DNA of 64,000 nucleotides from Saccharum officinarum (Eukaryota; Streptophyta; Magnoliopsida; Poales; Poaceae). The notes under the pieces are model-generated. The model worked only from the letters and a program-made list of their open reading frames with translations, made no database searches and had not been told where the DNA came from. Numbering within the stretch: the stretch's first letter is position 1; each line of letters opens with the position of its first letter. The stretch covers positions 90,072,401 to 90,136,400 of the forward strand of contig CM036162.1 in the NCBI GenBank assembly GCA_020631735.1, written 5' to 3'. A program made the position numbers and the translations under genes. Shown here piece after piece: positions 26,102 through 38,591 of the stretch.

Positions 26102-27590
26102 CTTGTGGTGCCTCTAATTCTCAAGATGTTGCGCTGAAGATCGTCCAGCTTCTGGAAGATGCTCCTACACCTGATGCTAGGGTAATTACATATATGCTCC
26201 TGTCCGATCTTTTAAGAAAACAACGATGTTATATCGATCCACGTGTATTTTTCTCATATCTATGGAGCTTAGCAATAATTTACATTGCAAATCTGTTTTT
26301 ATATATACTCCGTCTTTGTTCTGCCTTCATCTTAATTTGTACTGTTGTGATTGTTACGTTGTTTCTCATTGTGAGACTGACAACTGAACGCTCTAATTTC
26401 ATTGCTTTTATTTATGTCCTGAAACCTAACAGTGCATACATCAAGATGAAGGTTAATAGCTCCATATTGAAAAAAAGATGAAGGTTCTGATATCGTTCGA
26501 TTTCATCCTTTGTTTTATTTATTTATTTCTCACTTGCAGTCTCATGTCCCTAATTAAAGTTGATTGTTAGTTAAAAGATTAAGGGGCTTCATTGGTTTAC
26601 TTCTGCGGTATGCACACATGTTATGCATTCTGTTACAATATCATTAGTTAACTATTCCATAGTAAGATTGTCATCTAAACGAATATAGATCTTACTTCTC
26701 CACAATGATGCGTATATTTTTTTAGTATAAAGATGTTCATTTTTGGACATACCAGCTATCATTTAGCTGATGAAAGTCATTAACAAAAGAACTATATAAT
26801 ACTATGGTTTTTCCTATTTTGAGAGATGTAGACCTCATTGATAGACAACCTTGTCTCATAACCTTTACTTTTAGAGGATACAAATATACTTAAATCCTAC
26901 TAAAGTTACTGACAGGCTGACCCCCTTCCTATTTTACTCTCAATTTATTTGTTGTTGCTTTTCCCTTATGTTGTTTGGCCTTATATTTTCCTCTTCCCTT
27001 TCCTAATTTCCTTACGAAACATTCCCTTCCAAAGCTGACAAACAACAACAATAAGATTTTTTCCTCGTGCTCAGTATGGTAGACTGCTAGCCTTTTGAAC
27101 AGGCTTTACCCACTTAATTCTAGAATGAAAATCAGTCCAGCTATCTGTCCGCAACAGTTGCCATGTGATCTTATTTCTTTTCCCTGATTTATGCTTTTTC
27201 CCAATTGGTCTGTTCCTTTGCTTTAGCTGTAAATTGGTCCATTCTTTCCCTTTCATTGCCATCTGTTCTTTTACATTTGTCGTGCCTGCTAGCATGTGCC
27301 TACCATAGAGTTGCTTATGTTGTTTCATGTGTGCATGTTTGAAACGTCTGCATTTGCTGGTTTCTATTGAAAAGAATACCCTATCCTCATTAATTATATG
27401 TGCCCTTAGGTATTGCCATCAAACGCGTGCGTTTTCTTATGCAAAATGGCTTCTGACAGGACCTAAGGTGGTAATTTAATTCTTACCTCTTTGTTTGCAG
27501 GTGCACATGCAGTCCCATGAATTTGCCGATCTATTCTCATATACAGCTAACAAAAACCTTCTTGTGAATTTACATTCCAGAGACAAGTAA
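26102..27590 (+). CDS. Two candidate terminal exons of an unidentified gene
   Basis: Exon-like block 1 (26102-26181) follows an AAAAG acceptor, reads SQDVALKIVQLLEDAPTPDA and ends at a GCTAGG/GTAATT donor. Block 2 (27501-27590) follows a good pyrimidine-rich acceptor (CTTTGTTTGCAG), reads HEFADLFSYTANKNLLVNLH and ends in TAA. The two join in the same phase and have ordinary plant-exon composition inside AT-rich surroundings. I do not recognise the protein. Upstream exons, if any, would lie left of the copia insertion (15.3-17.6 kb) or were lost. They could also be chance frames. Confidence 0.3.
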
Positions 27591-29800
27591 TAGGACCTTA
27601 TGTTTTTATTATATTGTTACAGCTGCTTAATATTTTCCCTAAGATATTGTATGAAATGAGAACACATTTTATATAGAGAGAGAGATAGGAAGGCTTAATG
27701 CTTCACCAAAGTGAAAGAAAATTCAATCATATCACAGGCAGGATAAACAAAGCACCATCCAATTCAGCCATGAGTTATTACTGCATTGGCTATACTTACT
27801 AACAGATTTCTAATTCGGCACGTCTCACTGGGTCTTCACTAACATTTCTGTTTTTTTTATCCACTAACAGATTTCTGCTCAGTAATCCATATCAAAAGGC
27901 ACATAGTTACAACCAGTTTATGTTTTCCCTTTAGCTGACTAAATTAGAATCTTTCATGTAACTATCTATGTTTTTTACCTCGCCAAATGATAACCACCAA
28001 ACTACACATGAAATGGTTCATGATCTGTTTTTTCGTATGGTTCTTATGGCTCAGGCCGTTTTCCCATGTGATATGTATTGTTTTAGAAGGTTCCTTTGGT
28101 CTTCTGTTAATATGTGCTGTTTAAGTACGTTCTCTTGGCCTGCTTTTATATTTCTATTTTAGTTGTTGGTCTCAAATTTCTTTTTATCCTTATGTGCTTG
28201 CCGCATTAATTCCTGAGAAAAGAAACGTTACATGGTTCCAGTGGTTTCCTGAGATTATTGGTGTTCCCTTGGAACTATTGCATGCTGTTATGGTATTTTA
28301 CAACCTATGCTCACATGCTGATGTAATCCTGTACGTGTGTAGCCAGCATGGAACCCTAATTGTGTGCCTCACCAGATGGATCCTACCTTTGCAAACCTAA
28401 CAGCTTTTGCTTATACATCCTGTAATTGTGTTCAATGTACCCTAATTTTACACATCAGCAATATGTCTATCGTATAAGAACTACCCATACAGACTTCAAA
28501 ATAGTCACCTCCTATTCTAGTTCACTCAATCGCTCAAGCGTGTCTGCGTAGGGCACTCGTCTTCTCTAGTGCATCATTTTCATTTCCCAGTTTTTAAAAG
28601 CTACTAGTACTAATCATCAATTAATTTCTTTCAAAGTGACCGCAATTCATTATTTCAGAGGACCACGCGTGAACGGAAGAAATTCATGCGAATGCATGCT
28701 TTGCCGTGAAGGATCTCAAGCAGGGCCCGGGACAAAGAAAAAAGGCTCAAATTTTAACCTGGGTCCCGCACGTACGTTTGTTCTATTGTATATAATACGT
28801 ACTGTTTTGTGTCAAAATCGTTTGGAATAGAAATGATGTTTGTTAAGATGCCGTGTCCGGCTTCGATTCCGTTTCTGCTCCAAGTCCGATTTTGCTGACT
28901 GGCCGTTTCGGTGGTTCTGGTGCCGACTTTTTGATGTTTTGTGTCACCTAACAGAAAACAAAGGCTCCGGGCTCCGGCAGCAGGATTTCCTGGTACAGAG
29001 TACCAAATCCCGTCAAATCTGTGGATTAATTCTTCATCTAGCTTGTGACTAGGGCTAATTAGTGCTGTATTAAATTGATGGATCGCGCGAATGGTCGGGT
29101 CCCAATGAGGGGCATATGAGAAATCTCACCAGAATTTGATGAGTAGCGGTAGTACGATTTAGCTTGCTTTAAAATTTCTTATATTTTTAAATGGGCAACC
29201 CCATGTCAAACAGGTTTAGTTTTCTTATGTGAAAAATATGCTCATGATATAATTTTTTATATAATATTGAAAAATTGTTTGCAAGAGAAACTATTTTTCA
29301 TAAATGTTAAAATAGGTAACATCCAGCTAAAAATACAATTGACAACATAAAATAAAGCTTAGGGCATACAAAAAAATATCCTGAATTCCGAAATTTCCAC
29401 GCATTAAAAAGATATTGAGAAGTAATGCTACCTTTGTTAGAGATAATCTACATCATTCTTTCATTAAAAATGAATTTAAGTTTAGCTTGCTTGAGAAACT
29501 CAAATTCTTTTTGGCATGAGCTCTAGACTCTGGTCAAACGGAAACATGGTCCTTTAATTTCTTTTCCAATGTTGCATGCCAGTTGTCATGTGGTTGGAAA
29601 TGGTCATGGTTAGATCCATGTGCACAGTGTAAAACATAGACAGTGCAAAAGATAAGAAATGCAGAAGCAGATAAAGCCAAAAGCATAGGAGGCCACAAAG
29701 TAATAAATAAAATAAGCATAGGGGGTCAAATAAGGTAGACCCTTACCAATGTAATCCTGACGTGCTTCACTTACCCGCCTATTTTCTTATTCCCGACTAA
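27591..29800. other. Intergenic, no gene seen
   Basis: AT-rich, with only short open frames. Nothing repeated or structured stands out. Confidence 0.4.
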
Positions 29801-30511
29801 AACCCTTTTCTTTTCACAAAAGATTACGTGCGAAGAGGGGTGCTCGGAAAAGGAAAAGAAAAAAAAAGAAAGAAAGAAAAATGGAGGTAGAAGAAGGCTG
29901 TGTGATGTGAGGGGAAATTACGTGGGACATAAGCTGATTCCTCTCATCGGCTGCTTGAGCTGAGTTGTTTTGAGTGGCCTGCGAGGACTCTTGAGCTCCG
30001 AGGTCTGCGCCTTGCTATTCCTGACTATTTTCTTGCCTTTTGTCTCCATTTTCCTAGTGCTATCCTAATTTCTGAAATCTGAAGACCTCTTGGAGGAATT
30101 CTCTGCTTCATTTCTCCGGCAGGTAATCTCTAATTTCTCCGCTTTATTTGCCAAATCCTTACCTTCTCCATTGTTTTCTCTCTTTTTTTTATTGTGATTT
30201 ACGGCTTCTTCCTCCCATTTTGGTTTTCCATTTCTCCTCGTTTCTTCCCCGCCGTTACAAGCTGCTGCCACCCTACGCTGTAAAACTTGCTCTGTTCATC
30301 CTACGCTGTAAAACTCGCTCTGTTCATCGTCAAATTTTCCAGCTTTGAGCAGCACGGGGTTTATGATTTTTGCAGTTCCTAGCTCCCTTCGCCGGTTGTA
30401 AGATTTGCTGTGAAGCAGAAGAGCTGCAACCCTCAGTCCAAGAAATCGCTGAAAGAGAGAGCTGCAGATTCGTAGCTCTGCTTCTGCTTCCGCGCACTTG
30501 TTCTGTGTGGA
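29801..30511 (+). promoter_or_regulatory. Promoter and 5' leader of the AHL gene
   Basis: Composition shifts to pyrimidine-rich from about 30000, typical of a plant leader. A possible leader intron opens at CAGGTAATCT (30120). A 29-bp tandem duplication (CCTACGCTGTAAAACT...CTCTGTTCAT) lies at 30272-30329. Transcript ends cannot be placed from sequence alone. Confidence 0.4.
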
Positions 30512-33500
30512 ATGATGGAGGTGAGCCCGTCTCCGGAGCAAGGAGTGATGGCGGGAAGGGAGCCGTTCGGGCTGCCGAAGACCCCGGCGACGCCGCCGTC
30601 CTCCGGGGGCACGCAGAGCCTGCGCATGGCGTACACGACGGACGGCACCGCCATCTTCACCCCGGTGAGCTCCGTGCCGCCCGCGACGGCGACGTACCAG
30701 CCCGTGGCTGCTTCAAGCTTGGCTGGCGTGGGAGGCAATGGTGGCGCGCCGGTGCACCCGGGCGGCGCGGGTGAGCCGGTGGCCAAGAAGAAGCGTGGTC
30801 GGCCAAGAAAGTACGGCCCCGACGGCTCCATATCGCTGGCATTGGTGCCCGCATCCATGGCTGCAGCGCCGGCGCCGGCACCGGCGCCGCCGGCTCCTGG
30901 AGCTTCCGGTCCTTTCTCGCCTAACGACCCGAAGGCGCCGAACACTGCGCTGTCAGCGTCGCCGGACGGTGCGAAGAAGCGGGGCCGGCCGAAGGGCTCC
31001 ACCAACAAGAAGCACGTGCCTGCTCTTGGTAATATTGGTGCATCCTAATCCGAGACCGCTTTTTTTTTTTTGCTTTCTTATTTTATGATGAAGCTCAAGA
31101 ACCGGGAGGGGCAATTTACATCTTGTTTCTTGCATTTTTTTTGTCACAACAAGTTATAAAATACGGCCTGGAGTCTGGACTTGTTCAGAATTGCTGATTG
31201 GCTTTTGATTAGATCTGAGGTGATGGACTGCAAGAGTGGTCTCAGTAATTAGTACTTTGCAACCTTCTTTAAGAAAGCAGAAACCTCTTCTTTAGTTTGC
31301 ATGTAGGATATAGGCCATTTTAATTGAATCATTCTGCAATTTATGTCGGAATGCCTAGCTAAGGCCGTGTTTAGTTGCGCCAATTTGGGTGCGGCGGAAT
31401 TACTGTAGCGCGCTGTAGCATTTTGTTTTTATTTGGTAAAAATTGTCCAAACATTGACTAATTAGGCTCAAAATGTTCGTCTCGCAAAGTACAACAAAAC
31501 TGTACAATTAGTTTTTGATTTCATCTACATTTAGTACTCCATGCATGTGCCGGCATTTTGATGTGATGAGGAATCTTCTTTTTGCATAGTGGAATTTGGG
31601 GAAATATTTGGGATCTAAACAGGGCCTAAGGATATTTGATGCTTGGCAGTTACATTATCGAATTATTGAATACTCCAATCTGTTCAACAATTGAAATTTC
31701 AAGACTCCAGGTTTCGTCCCAACCTAGAAACAGCTGATGTTTCAGAATGTGTAGCCCTCCAGTTTATATGTGTTTGATTTGCTCTTGATTCGAGTATGTT
31801 TTGCAGGGCCAGCAGGGGCAGGTTTTACACCTCATCTTATTTTTGTAAAAGCCGGAGAGGTATAGATAATCCTGGATTCTTTTTCATATATCTGCATGCC
31901 ATTTGTCTGTAAGTTTTTTTGTTAAATAAAGTAAGGTCTAACATTACTAGTAAACCATCTTTCTGAATTCTGATTCAACTGTCATCAATGGAACTCTTAG
32001 TTTGCATTAAGCTATTAATTGTAGTGCATTAGTGGTGCCTTTGTCATTTTACTGAATTTTAAGGCTTACTTTGAGCACTTACTAAAGCAGGACATATCAT
32101 ATTCTAGTCCATTGGATATTTTTTTTGAACCGAGGAGTTTTCTCCCCATTCCTATGCAGTGTGCACAGAAATACTGCGGACCGCCGGGTTCGAACCCGGG
32201 GTGGCAGTGCTGGCCTTTGGCTCAAGCTATTGACCAATCGAGCCTTTGGCTCATTCCCTAGTCCATTGGATATGTGAGAAAAACGTAGTCATATGCTCGG
32301 CTTCCATACTTCCAGAACTCGTGTTACCAGAATGCTAAGTCTCCCACTGTGACCTGGGATTGAGGCTTAAGCTTAACTCCATAATTAACTGGATGCTTAA
32401 GCTCAGTGGCGAATCCAACCATGAAGTTCACCGGGGTCATCACATTTATACAGTGGGGTTAGCACCATATATTATTGAACTGTGATGAACAGTAATTATC
32501 CACTAGTTTTGCCTAAGCCATCGGGGTCAGGCGACCCCGGTAATATAGGCTAGATTCGCCCCTGCTTAAGCTAGTAGAAAGCCAGTGCAGTATTAACAAC
32601 TTACCGGCTTGGTCACCACTCACTAGCTTCTGTTTATTATTATAAAGTTCCATTGGACATCTGTCTGTTATTTCCCCAAAAGTATCAGCATTCAGGATGG
32701 TTAGGCTTCTTATCTTTTTAGAGGAGAGGTTGCATTTTTATAACCTTTATCAGTTCACTGCTGTAAATGTCTTGGATTTGTTTTGCTTTCCAGGACGTAT
32801 CGGCAAAGATCATGTCGTTCTCTCAGCACGGGACACGCGCGGTTTGCATCCTTTCAGCAAATGGCGCCATATCAAATGTGACGCTTCGGCAATCTGCTAC
32901 TTCAGGTGGAACGGTGACATACGAGGTTCGTGTTTTAACTGTCAGAAGTTTTCAGTACACTTGTGATACAAAATAGCTCGAGTACTTTACGCCCATGTAT
33001 AGTGATTCAGAAGAGTGATCTTATTGATATACCGGAGTCTGTTTACGAATTATCACTGTTGCTGGTATTTGTACTGCGTAGTAGGTGTGATGACGAAAAC
33101 TGAAATTCCTGAACAGGGTCGTTTCGAGATACTGTCTCTGTCCGGATCGTTTCTTCTGTCAGAGAATGATGGGCATCGCAGTCGAACTGGTGGGCTCAGC
33201 GTTTCGCTAGCAGGCCCTGATGGCCGTGTCCTGGGTGGTAGTGTTGCCGGACTTCTGACAGCTGCATCACCGGTACAGGTCCGCCACCTTTCTCACTCAT
33301 CTGATGAGTAGATTTCGTCTTCATTCAGCGCTGTTTACACACGTATCTCTAACAACAGTTGCTCTCTGGATACTGCTGAAATTTGTACCTTCCTTGTTTC
33401 AATTCGTGGTAGTAGATGCAGAGGCATTTACAGAGCGTTGTCGTCGACTGTTTCTCCAAGTTTCCTTTCGACGCCATTCACAGCCTTCCTCCGATTGTGA

Positions 33501-33799
33501 CGACCATTGTTATTGTTATCTGTACTGTACAGATCGTAGTGGGGAGCTTCGACGCCGATGGCAAGAAGGAGCCGAAGCAGCAGAAGCTTGCTCCGTCACC
33601 GTCAGACCCATCACCAGCGCCACTAAAGCTCGCGCCGCCAACGACGGGCGTGGCGGCAGGGGCGAGCAGCCCGCCGTCCAGAGGCACATTGAGCCTGAGC
33701 GAGTCATCCGGCGGCGCACCAAGCCCGCCGCACGCAGGGGCCAGCGGCGGCCATGGGCAGCAGCAGCCAGGGGGCTTCTCCGGCCTGTCCTGGAAATGA
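30512..33799 (+). CDS. AT-hook motif nuclear-localized protein (AHL), 5 exons
   Basis: Exons 30512-31028, 31807-31859, 32794-32925, 33117-33278, 33533-33799 join to 1131 bases (376 aa, TGA). Two AT-hooks: KKKRGRPRKYGPDGS (about residues 91-105) and KKRGRPKGSTNKK (about 155-167), which bind the minor groove of AT-rich DNA. Then a PPC/DUF296 domain (GAGFTPHLIFVKAGEDVSAK, SFSQHGTRAVCILSANGAIS, GRFEILSLSGSFLLSENDG, GRVLGGSVAGLLTAASPVQI) that mediates AHL trimer formation and partner binding, and a Pro/Ser/Gly-rich tail. Two hooks plus PPC fits the multi-hook AHL class. AHLs act in the nucleus on chromatin and hormone or growth genes; targets here are unknown. ATG at 30512 begins MMEVSPSPEQ; the second ATG (30515) is equally possible. 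Introns are large and intron 2 carries two transposon insertions. Confidence 0.95.
31363..31626. mobile_element. MITE copy F in AHL intron 1
   Basis: Ends GGCCGTGTTTAGTTG / ATCTAAACAGGGCC flanked by TAA on both sides (31360-31362 and 31627-31629). The TAA target site and 3-bp duplication fit PIF/Harbinger (Tourist-like). The interior matches copies B, C and G. No coding sequence. Confidence 0.9.
32120..32257 (-). mobile_element. tRNA-derived SINE in AHL intron 2
   Basis: On the minus strand it starts GGAATGAGCCAAAGGCTC, has a box-A-like region (GATTGGTCAATAGCTTGAG) and a clear box B (GGGTTCGAACCC), then a non-tRNA body and an A tail (eight A, 32120-32127). The 16-base CTAGTCCATTGGATAT flanks it (32104-32119 and 32258-32273), a classic LINE-type target duplication. 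At about 138 bp it is a normal plant SINE. It is antisense to the host gene. Confidence 0.92.
32405..32564. mobile_element. hAT-type MITE in AHL intron 2
   Basis: 160 bp with ends CAGTGGCGAATC and GATTCGCCCCTG (inverted, one mismatch), and an 8-bp duplication CTTAAGCT on each side (32397-32404 and 32565-32572). CAG...CTG-type ends with 8-bp duplications are diagnostic of hAT. Non-autonomous. Confidence 0.92.
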
Positions 33800-34860
33800 C
33801 CAGATCCCGGATACCGTCTCCGTCTGACCGTGGTAGAACTGGCAGAAAGAAGAGTGTTTCAGCACTGAAGCCCGAAGCTCACTGAGGGAGGGAGAAGCAG
33901 CAGTAGCTTGTAGTTGTAGGTGGTGTCAAGACTCTGTAGCTCTTGCTGTAGATTGTTAGGTGGTTGCTTACTTGCTTATTGTCGTCTGGAATGGATGCCG
34001 TGTACTGAACCTGTCTGTGCCCCTATGCAGCACGTTGCAAGTTCTTGGTTTCTACTGTGTGGCGCACGCGATTTCTCCGCCTTGTTGAAGGATGAAGCAA
34101 ATATACTTATGTATGGCCTATTTTTCCCCGTCAGCGTTAGCTTTTCTCGTCAAAAATGCTTGGCACATAGAAACCGGTGTTCGGCTTGCCGCTGATAAGC
34201 CGACTGTGGTTGTTTTGTATACCATGGCCGATAAACTCAAGCGGAAGGGTCCGGATATCTGACTACTGACTTCCAGTATGAGATTTTTCTCTCTCTCAAA
34301 TATCTTCTCATAATCTGTGTTGCACTGCAGAGATCAAATGGATTGTACTTTCCACTAGGATTGGAAATATATAAACCAAATCCAAAAATATATTTCTACC
34401 GCTCAGAAAAAAAAATTAATAAAACGATACACGTTCATAATACATGTATGTATAGCGAAAGTCACAATGCAAACATCTACGGCCTTCCCAAAACGAGGAG
34501 ACGTATGCTTGCTGCCTCGACTCGCTGTCGCTGGACCCGGCCTCTTCTCTTCCACACGAGTACACGACGACACGAGGAGGACGCAGCAACGAAAGCACCC
34601 GAACGACCAGGAAATTGAACTAGCGGCCCACGAAATTCCGGCGCCCACTTCGCCACCTCGGAACGGAACCCTAGCCGCCCCGTCCATCCGCCCGTCGTCC
34701 CCGCCCATGGATATCGCCGGAGACAGGCGCCGATAGCGATAGGCAAAGGAGTACGTCAGTTGACCTTGTTAATCGCGACGCCCGAGGCGTGCGGTGTGGC
34801 GCGGGGGAGGAGAAAGGAGGAGAGGGGGAAGAAGAGAGGGGGATAGGCGGGCGGGGCGCG
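33800..34860. other. AHL 3' end and intergenic DNA to the next gene
   Basis: The first few hundred bases are probably the AHL 3' UTR. GC-richer DNA from about 34660 is the promoter/leader of the next gene. No further gene is seen. Confidence 0.4.
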
Positions 34861-37326
34861 ATGTCGGTGCGGATCAAGGCGGTGGTAGACCGGTTCGTGA
34901 AGGAGCTGCAGGAGGCGCTGGACGCGGACATCCAGGACCGCATCATGAAGGAGCGCGAGATGCAGAGCTACATCCAGGAGCGCGAGCGCGAGGTCGCCGA
35001 GCGGGAGGCCGCCTGGAAGGCCGAGCTCTCCCGCCGCGAGGTAATCACCGTCACCGCAGTTTTTTTTTTTCAATCCCGTCTTGGTGTTGAAACAATCATT
35101 GCGCGCTGCTCCTGCTTGCGTGCTGTACTTGCCATTGATGCGTTGGCCGATGTTGCCCATGTCGACACATTTTCGTTTCTGCAATTAGTGCTTGTAATCC
35201 GCTTTAGGCACACCGCCATTGAAGTGAAGTAGTTTGGGTTTGAGTTGCAGATACATCAGCAACCACTACAGTATTATTTTTGGGCCGCCTTCCTCGTCTA
35301 CTTGGATTTCAGTCATGCCGTCTGAAGGATTTTTCCTGTTAATAAATTGTTTTGAGAGCTCTCACATAGTAGATGAAATCATCCCAATTTCTAACACTAA
35401 TACCGTGTGTTGAGATTTGTGCTCCAAGGCGCAAGCTTCTCTGGCGAGCTTAAGGGCTGGGGTCGTCAGTTGAGGATTCAGGTTTCATTTATGTGAAACC
35501 CAAGAATCAGCTGTGCAGACATAGCTTGGCAGTTTGTTTTGGTGTCAGCGAGGGAGATTGGAAGGGCAACAATGAGTATTTAGAAGGCAGCAGTGGGAGA
35601 GTATAGGACTCGAGAGGAAGAATATCGGACCCGAGAGGAAGAGTATAGGACTCAAGAGGAAGACTCAGAAGACGAATATGAGAGCCCAGAGAACAAATAT
35701 AGGACCCGAGAGGGAGAGGGCGAATATNNNNNNNNNNNNNNNNNNNNNNNNNNNNNNNNNNNNNNNNNNNNNNNNNNNNNNNNNNNNNNNNNNNNNNNNN
35801 NNNNNNNNNNNNNNNNNNNNNNNNNNNNNNNNNNNNNNNNNNNNNNNNNNNNNNNNNNNNNNNNNNNNNNNNNNNNNNNNNNNNNNNNNNNNNNNNNNNN
35901 NNNNNNNNNNNNNNNNNNNNNNNNNNNNNNNNNNNNNNNNNNNNNNNNNNNNNNNNNNNNNNNNNNNNNNNNNNNNNNNNNNNNNNNNNNNNNNNNNNNN
36001 NNNNNNNNNNNNNNNNNCTTTTCAAGAAATCTTTCATACTGTATGCCTTTTCTACGCCTAAAACAAGTTCATGTCCCTCCTCTCTGAAAAGTAAGTCAGA
36101 CCTTATTGAAAAGTAGTACGCTTTCTTTCGTGGTGTTCAGGATCCCGTGCTTTGTAGTTCACGCATGGCTTTCTCTAATGAAGCTAATGCCGAATTGAAG
36201 ATCTTAAACGGAAAGACACAGGAGGACTAACAACAAGGATGGATTCAGAAGGAAGTTTGGGTTCGCAAAGTTGATTGGAGGTTTCGTAATTTGCGGGATG
36301 TGATTGAGTGGTGGCACCAAGGAGAGAGAGGTGTTGGGTGGGGTGTTAGTGCTTGGCTGGAGAGTGTATATGGGTGAGGAGGTCAAATACATATACAGGG
36401 GTGGCAGATCAACCACAAGAACAGGAGATATCTAGATCAGGATCCAAATGGCCCAAGTTTCGAGAGTGGGGTTGGGGGTTTACTCCTTGTGTGTGTGTGT
36501 GTTAGTATTTTGCTGTGTTATGCCTTGTTTTGGTATGATTAGTACCACTAGAATAAGATATATCTTGTCATTCTTACTTCACTTATGGAAGCTGATTGCG
36601 CACATTTGACCTGTTTCTCCTTACATATTTAGTACCTATTGTTGCAGTAGTGTAGTTATGTCTTTACTATGTCACATTTCTCTCAGTCTATGATGGTCTG
36701 GCCAGCAATGCAGATCTTGACTCATGCTGTGTTATGTAGAAGTGCTCATATGTTGGCTGTAGTTGAATCAATAACTCTCATTACACGGAAGGCTTAATTT
36801 GAAGTGCATGATATGGGAATGGCTTAGTTGTTCAAACTGTAACAAGGTATTTTATAGACAAAGGAAGTGCTTAGTCACTTGGTACTGGATCATCATCATT
36901 AACATCACTGTTATGCCCTGTAGTATTGAAGTGAGAACTGTAAAGCCGGTTCTCTTTTGCCTAATTAGGAGCAAAATTAGTTTTCCAGTTTAGTTTTCTT
37001 GAAATGTATTAGAGGCTTAGCGCGAGCAGTATGCATTTGAGCAGGATCTTCCTGTTGAATGAAACTATGAAAATCAAGCATGTCTCCAATTACCACCATT
37101 AACTGTAATTAGGGACCTGCAACATGACTTATTTCAATTATGTCCTGTACAGGCTGAGATTGCACGGCAAGAAGCCAGGCTGAAGATGGAAAAGGAGAAT
37201 TTAGAGAAGGAAAAGAGCGTCCTCATGGGAACAGCATCCAGCCAAGACAACCAAGATGGAGCCCTTGAGATCACTGTCAGTGGTGAGAAGTACAGGTGCC
37301 TCCGTTTCTCTAAGGCGAAGAAATGA
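34861..37326 (+). CDS. Small conserved plant coiled-coil protein, 2 exons
   Basis: Exons 34861-35040 and 37153-37326 (GAG/GTAATC donor, CTGTACAG acceptor, same phase) give 117 aa ending in TGA. The protein is almost all charged helix: [40 protein letters not shown], then [21 protein letters not shown] short non-helical tail reads [21 protein letters not shown] recognise it as a widely conserved plant type with no established function. A coiled-coil dimer or oligomer is the only safe inference. ATG at 34861 follows a GC-rich leader. The single 2.1-kb intron contains a minisatellite and an assembly gap, so intron length is not reliable. Confidence 0.85.
35595..35727 (+). repeat. 21-24-bp minisatellite running into an assembly gap
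   Basis: Units of the type TAGGACTCGAGAGGAAGAG repeat about five times and stay open in one plus frame (YRTREEE-type units). They run directly into the N block, so the array is probably longer. It sits in the intron of the coiled-coil gene. Confidence 0.85.
35728..36017. other. Assembly gap (N)
   Basis: 290 unresolved bases. Open frames that cross it are artefacts. Confidence 1.
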
Positions 37327-38450
37327 GAGATGGACTGGCACTGAACTGGACCAACACATGCTCTGTAGTCAGTGCTGGGCTAAATATAGCCACATAGTCT
37401 TGCAAACCCTTATTTTGATTCAGATTGTATTCTTTTTTCTTGTACAGGAAATCCTGGAATGCCCTTAACAGAATAGCGGATACTTGTGCTATGACTGTCT
37501 TGTTTATAAAAAACTGGGCAACTAGAACAGCTGCAATGGGAGTTGATGGTGACTGAAGATTGTTGCCAGTTGTGATGCCTTGTTCTTGCTGATATGTTTA
37601 CAGGTTATTGCCCGCTAGACCGGCTCAATGCTGGCTCTAAAATAGTAAAATATGAGTTGAGGGTTCGTATAAATGGTCAGCTGCTCTAAAATAGTATGAG
37701 AAGCTGTTGATAGCTTGCATTGGTGTTGTCGGACTCCAACTTTAAACACCCCAGAAAACAAAGGGGAATCGCCGTTCTGAACAGCTGGTTTGGAACTGGC
37801 GCTCGCAGTTCAGTTCACCAGACGCAATCGAACAAAGCCTTAATGCAGCAACTGGCGCTCTATTCAGTTCACCAGAAACCAGACGCAATCAAACGGCCTG
37901 TGGTTCGTCGTCCCAATCCCAATCTATGTTTGGCAGTCATATCATCTAGGAAAACAGGTCTTATTTTTGCCGAACTATGCCAGACGGTTTATATTATATT
38001 TGGTTAAGTAATAACATAACTGTTAGGAATCATGTTGCTGGCAACTTAGCAAAACTAGGGGAATGTGCCAATTTGTGCTAAGAAAATGCTGTACCACACC
38101 CAATTATTATAAATAAAAATACTAATAAAGAGCACAAAAGCCTGTCTGCCACACTTTAAAAATCGTACAGAAAAATCGATAATCTTGGAGTGGAAAATGC
38201 CATGCCACTAATTAAGAATGATCAGAGTACAGAGAACAATCCGTAGCAGTGGGTCCATTTGGCAGCTGGGGAGACGAAGAGGAGGTCGTCGTCCTTCTCC
38301 AGTCCAGCTCGAGGCCCGCCCCAGCCCCACTGTCCAGCTCGGCCAAGAAAGTTGTGCGAAACAACACCACGAGATGCCCGCCCGGAAAACCCCAAAACAC
38401 CCCTGGATCGAACACATGACCACGGTGGCATGGCGGTCATGCTGCGCCAC
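37327..38450. other. 3' flank and intergenic DNA
   Basis: A near-direct repeat of GCGCTC...CAGTTCACCAGA...ACGCAATC... occurs around 37800-37830 and 37855-37892. No gene is seen. Confidence 0.35.
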
Positions 38451-38460
38451 GATTATAAAG
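38451..38460 (+). promoter_or_regulatory. TATA-like box before the small gene
   Basis: GATTATAAAG, about 130 bases upstream of the ATG at 38592, with GC-rich DNA downstream. Position and context suit a core promoter. Confidence 0.5.
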
Positions 38461-38591
38461 CCCCGGGTGAGCCGCGCGCATCGAACCAAGTCGCCAACCA
38501 CGTCGGCGTGCGCACGTCACGAAGGACGATCAGAAGCTAAAGCCCCAGCTCCAGCTCCGGTCGCGCCGGGCCGCCGGCCACGAGTTCCGCG

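Noticed and set aside
30433..31008. 191-codon minus-strand frame over AHL exon 1
   Set aside because: It is antisense to the AT-hook exon and is a GC shadow.
32170..32260. tRNA gene suggested by GGGTTCGAACCC
   Set aside because: No cloverleaf could be built; the A tail and 16-bp target duplication show it is a SINE.
35507..36087. Open frames of 127-176 codons across the first N block
   Set aside because: Most of their length is unresolved sequence; only the minisatellite part is real.
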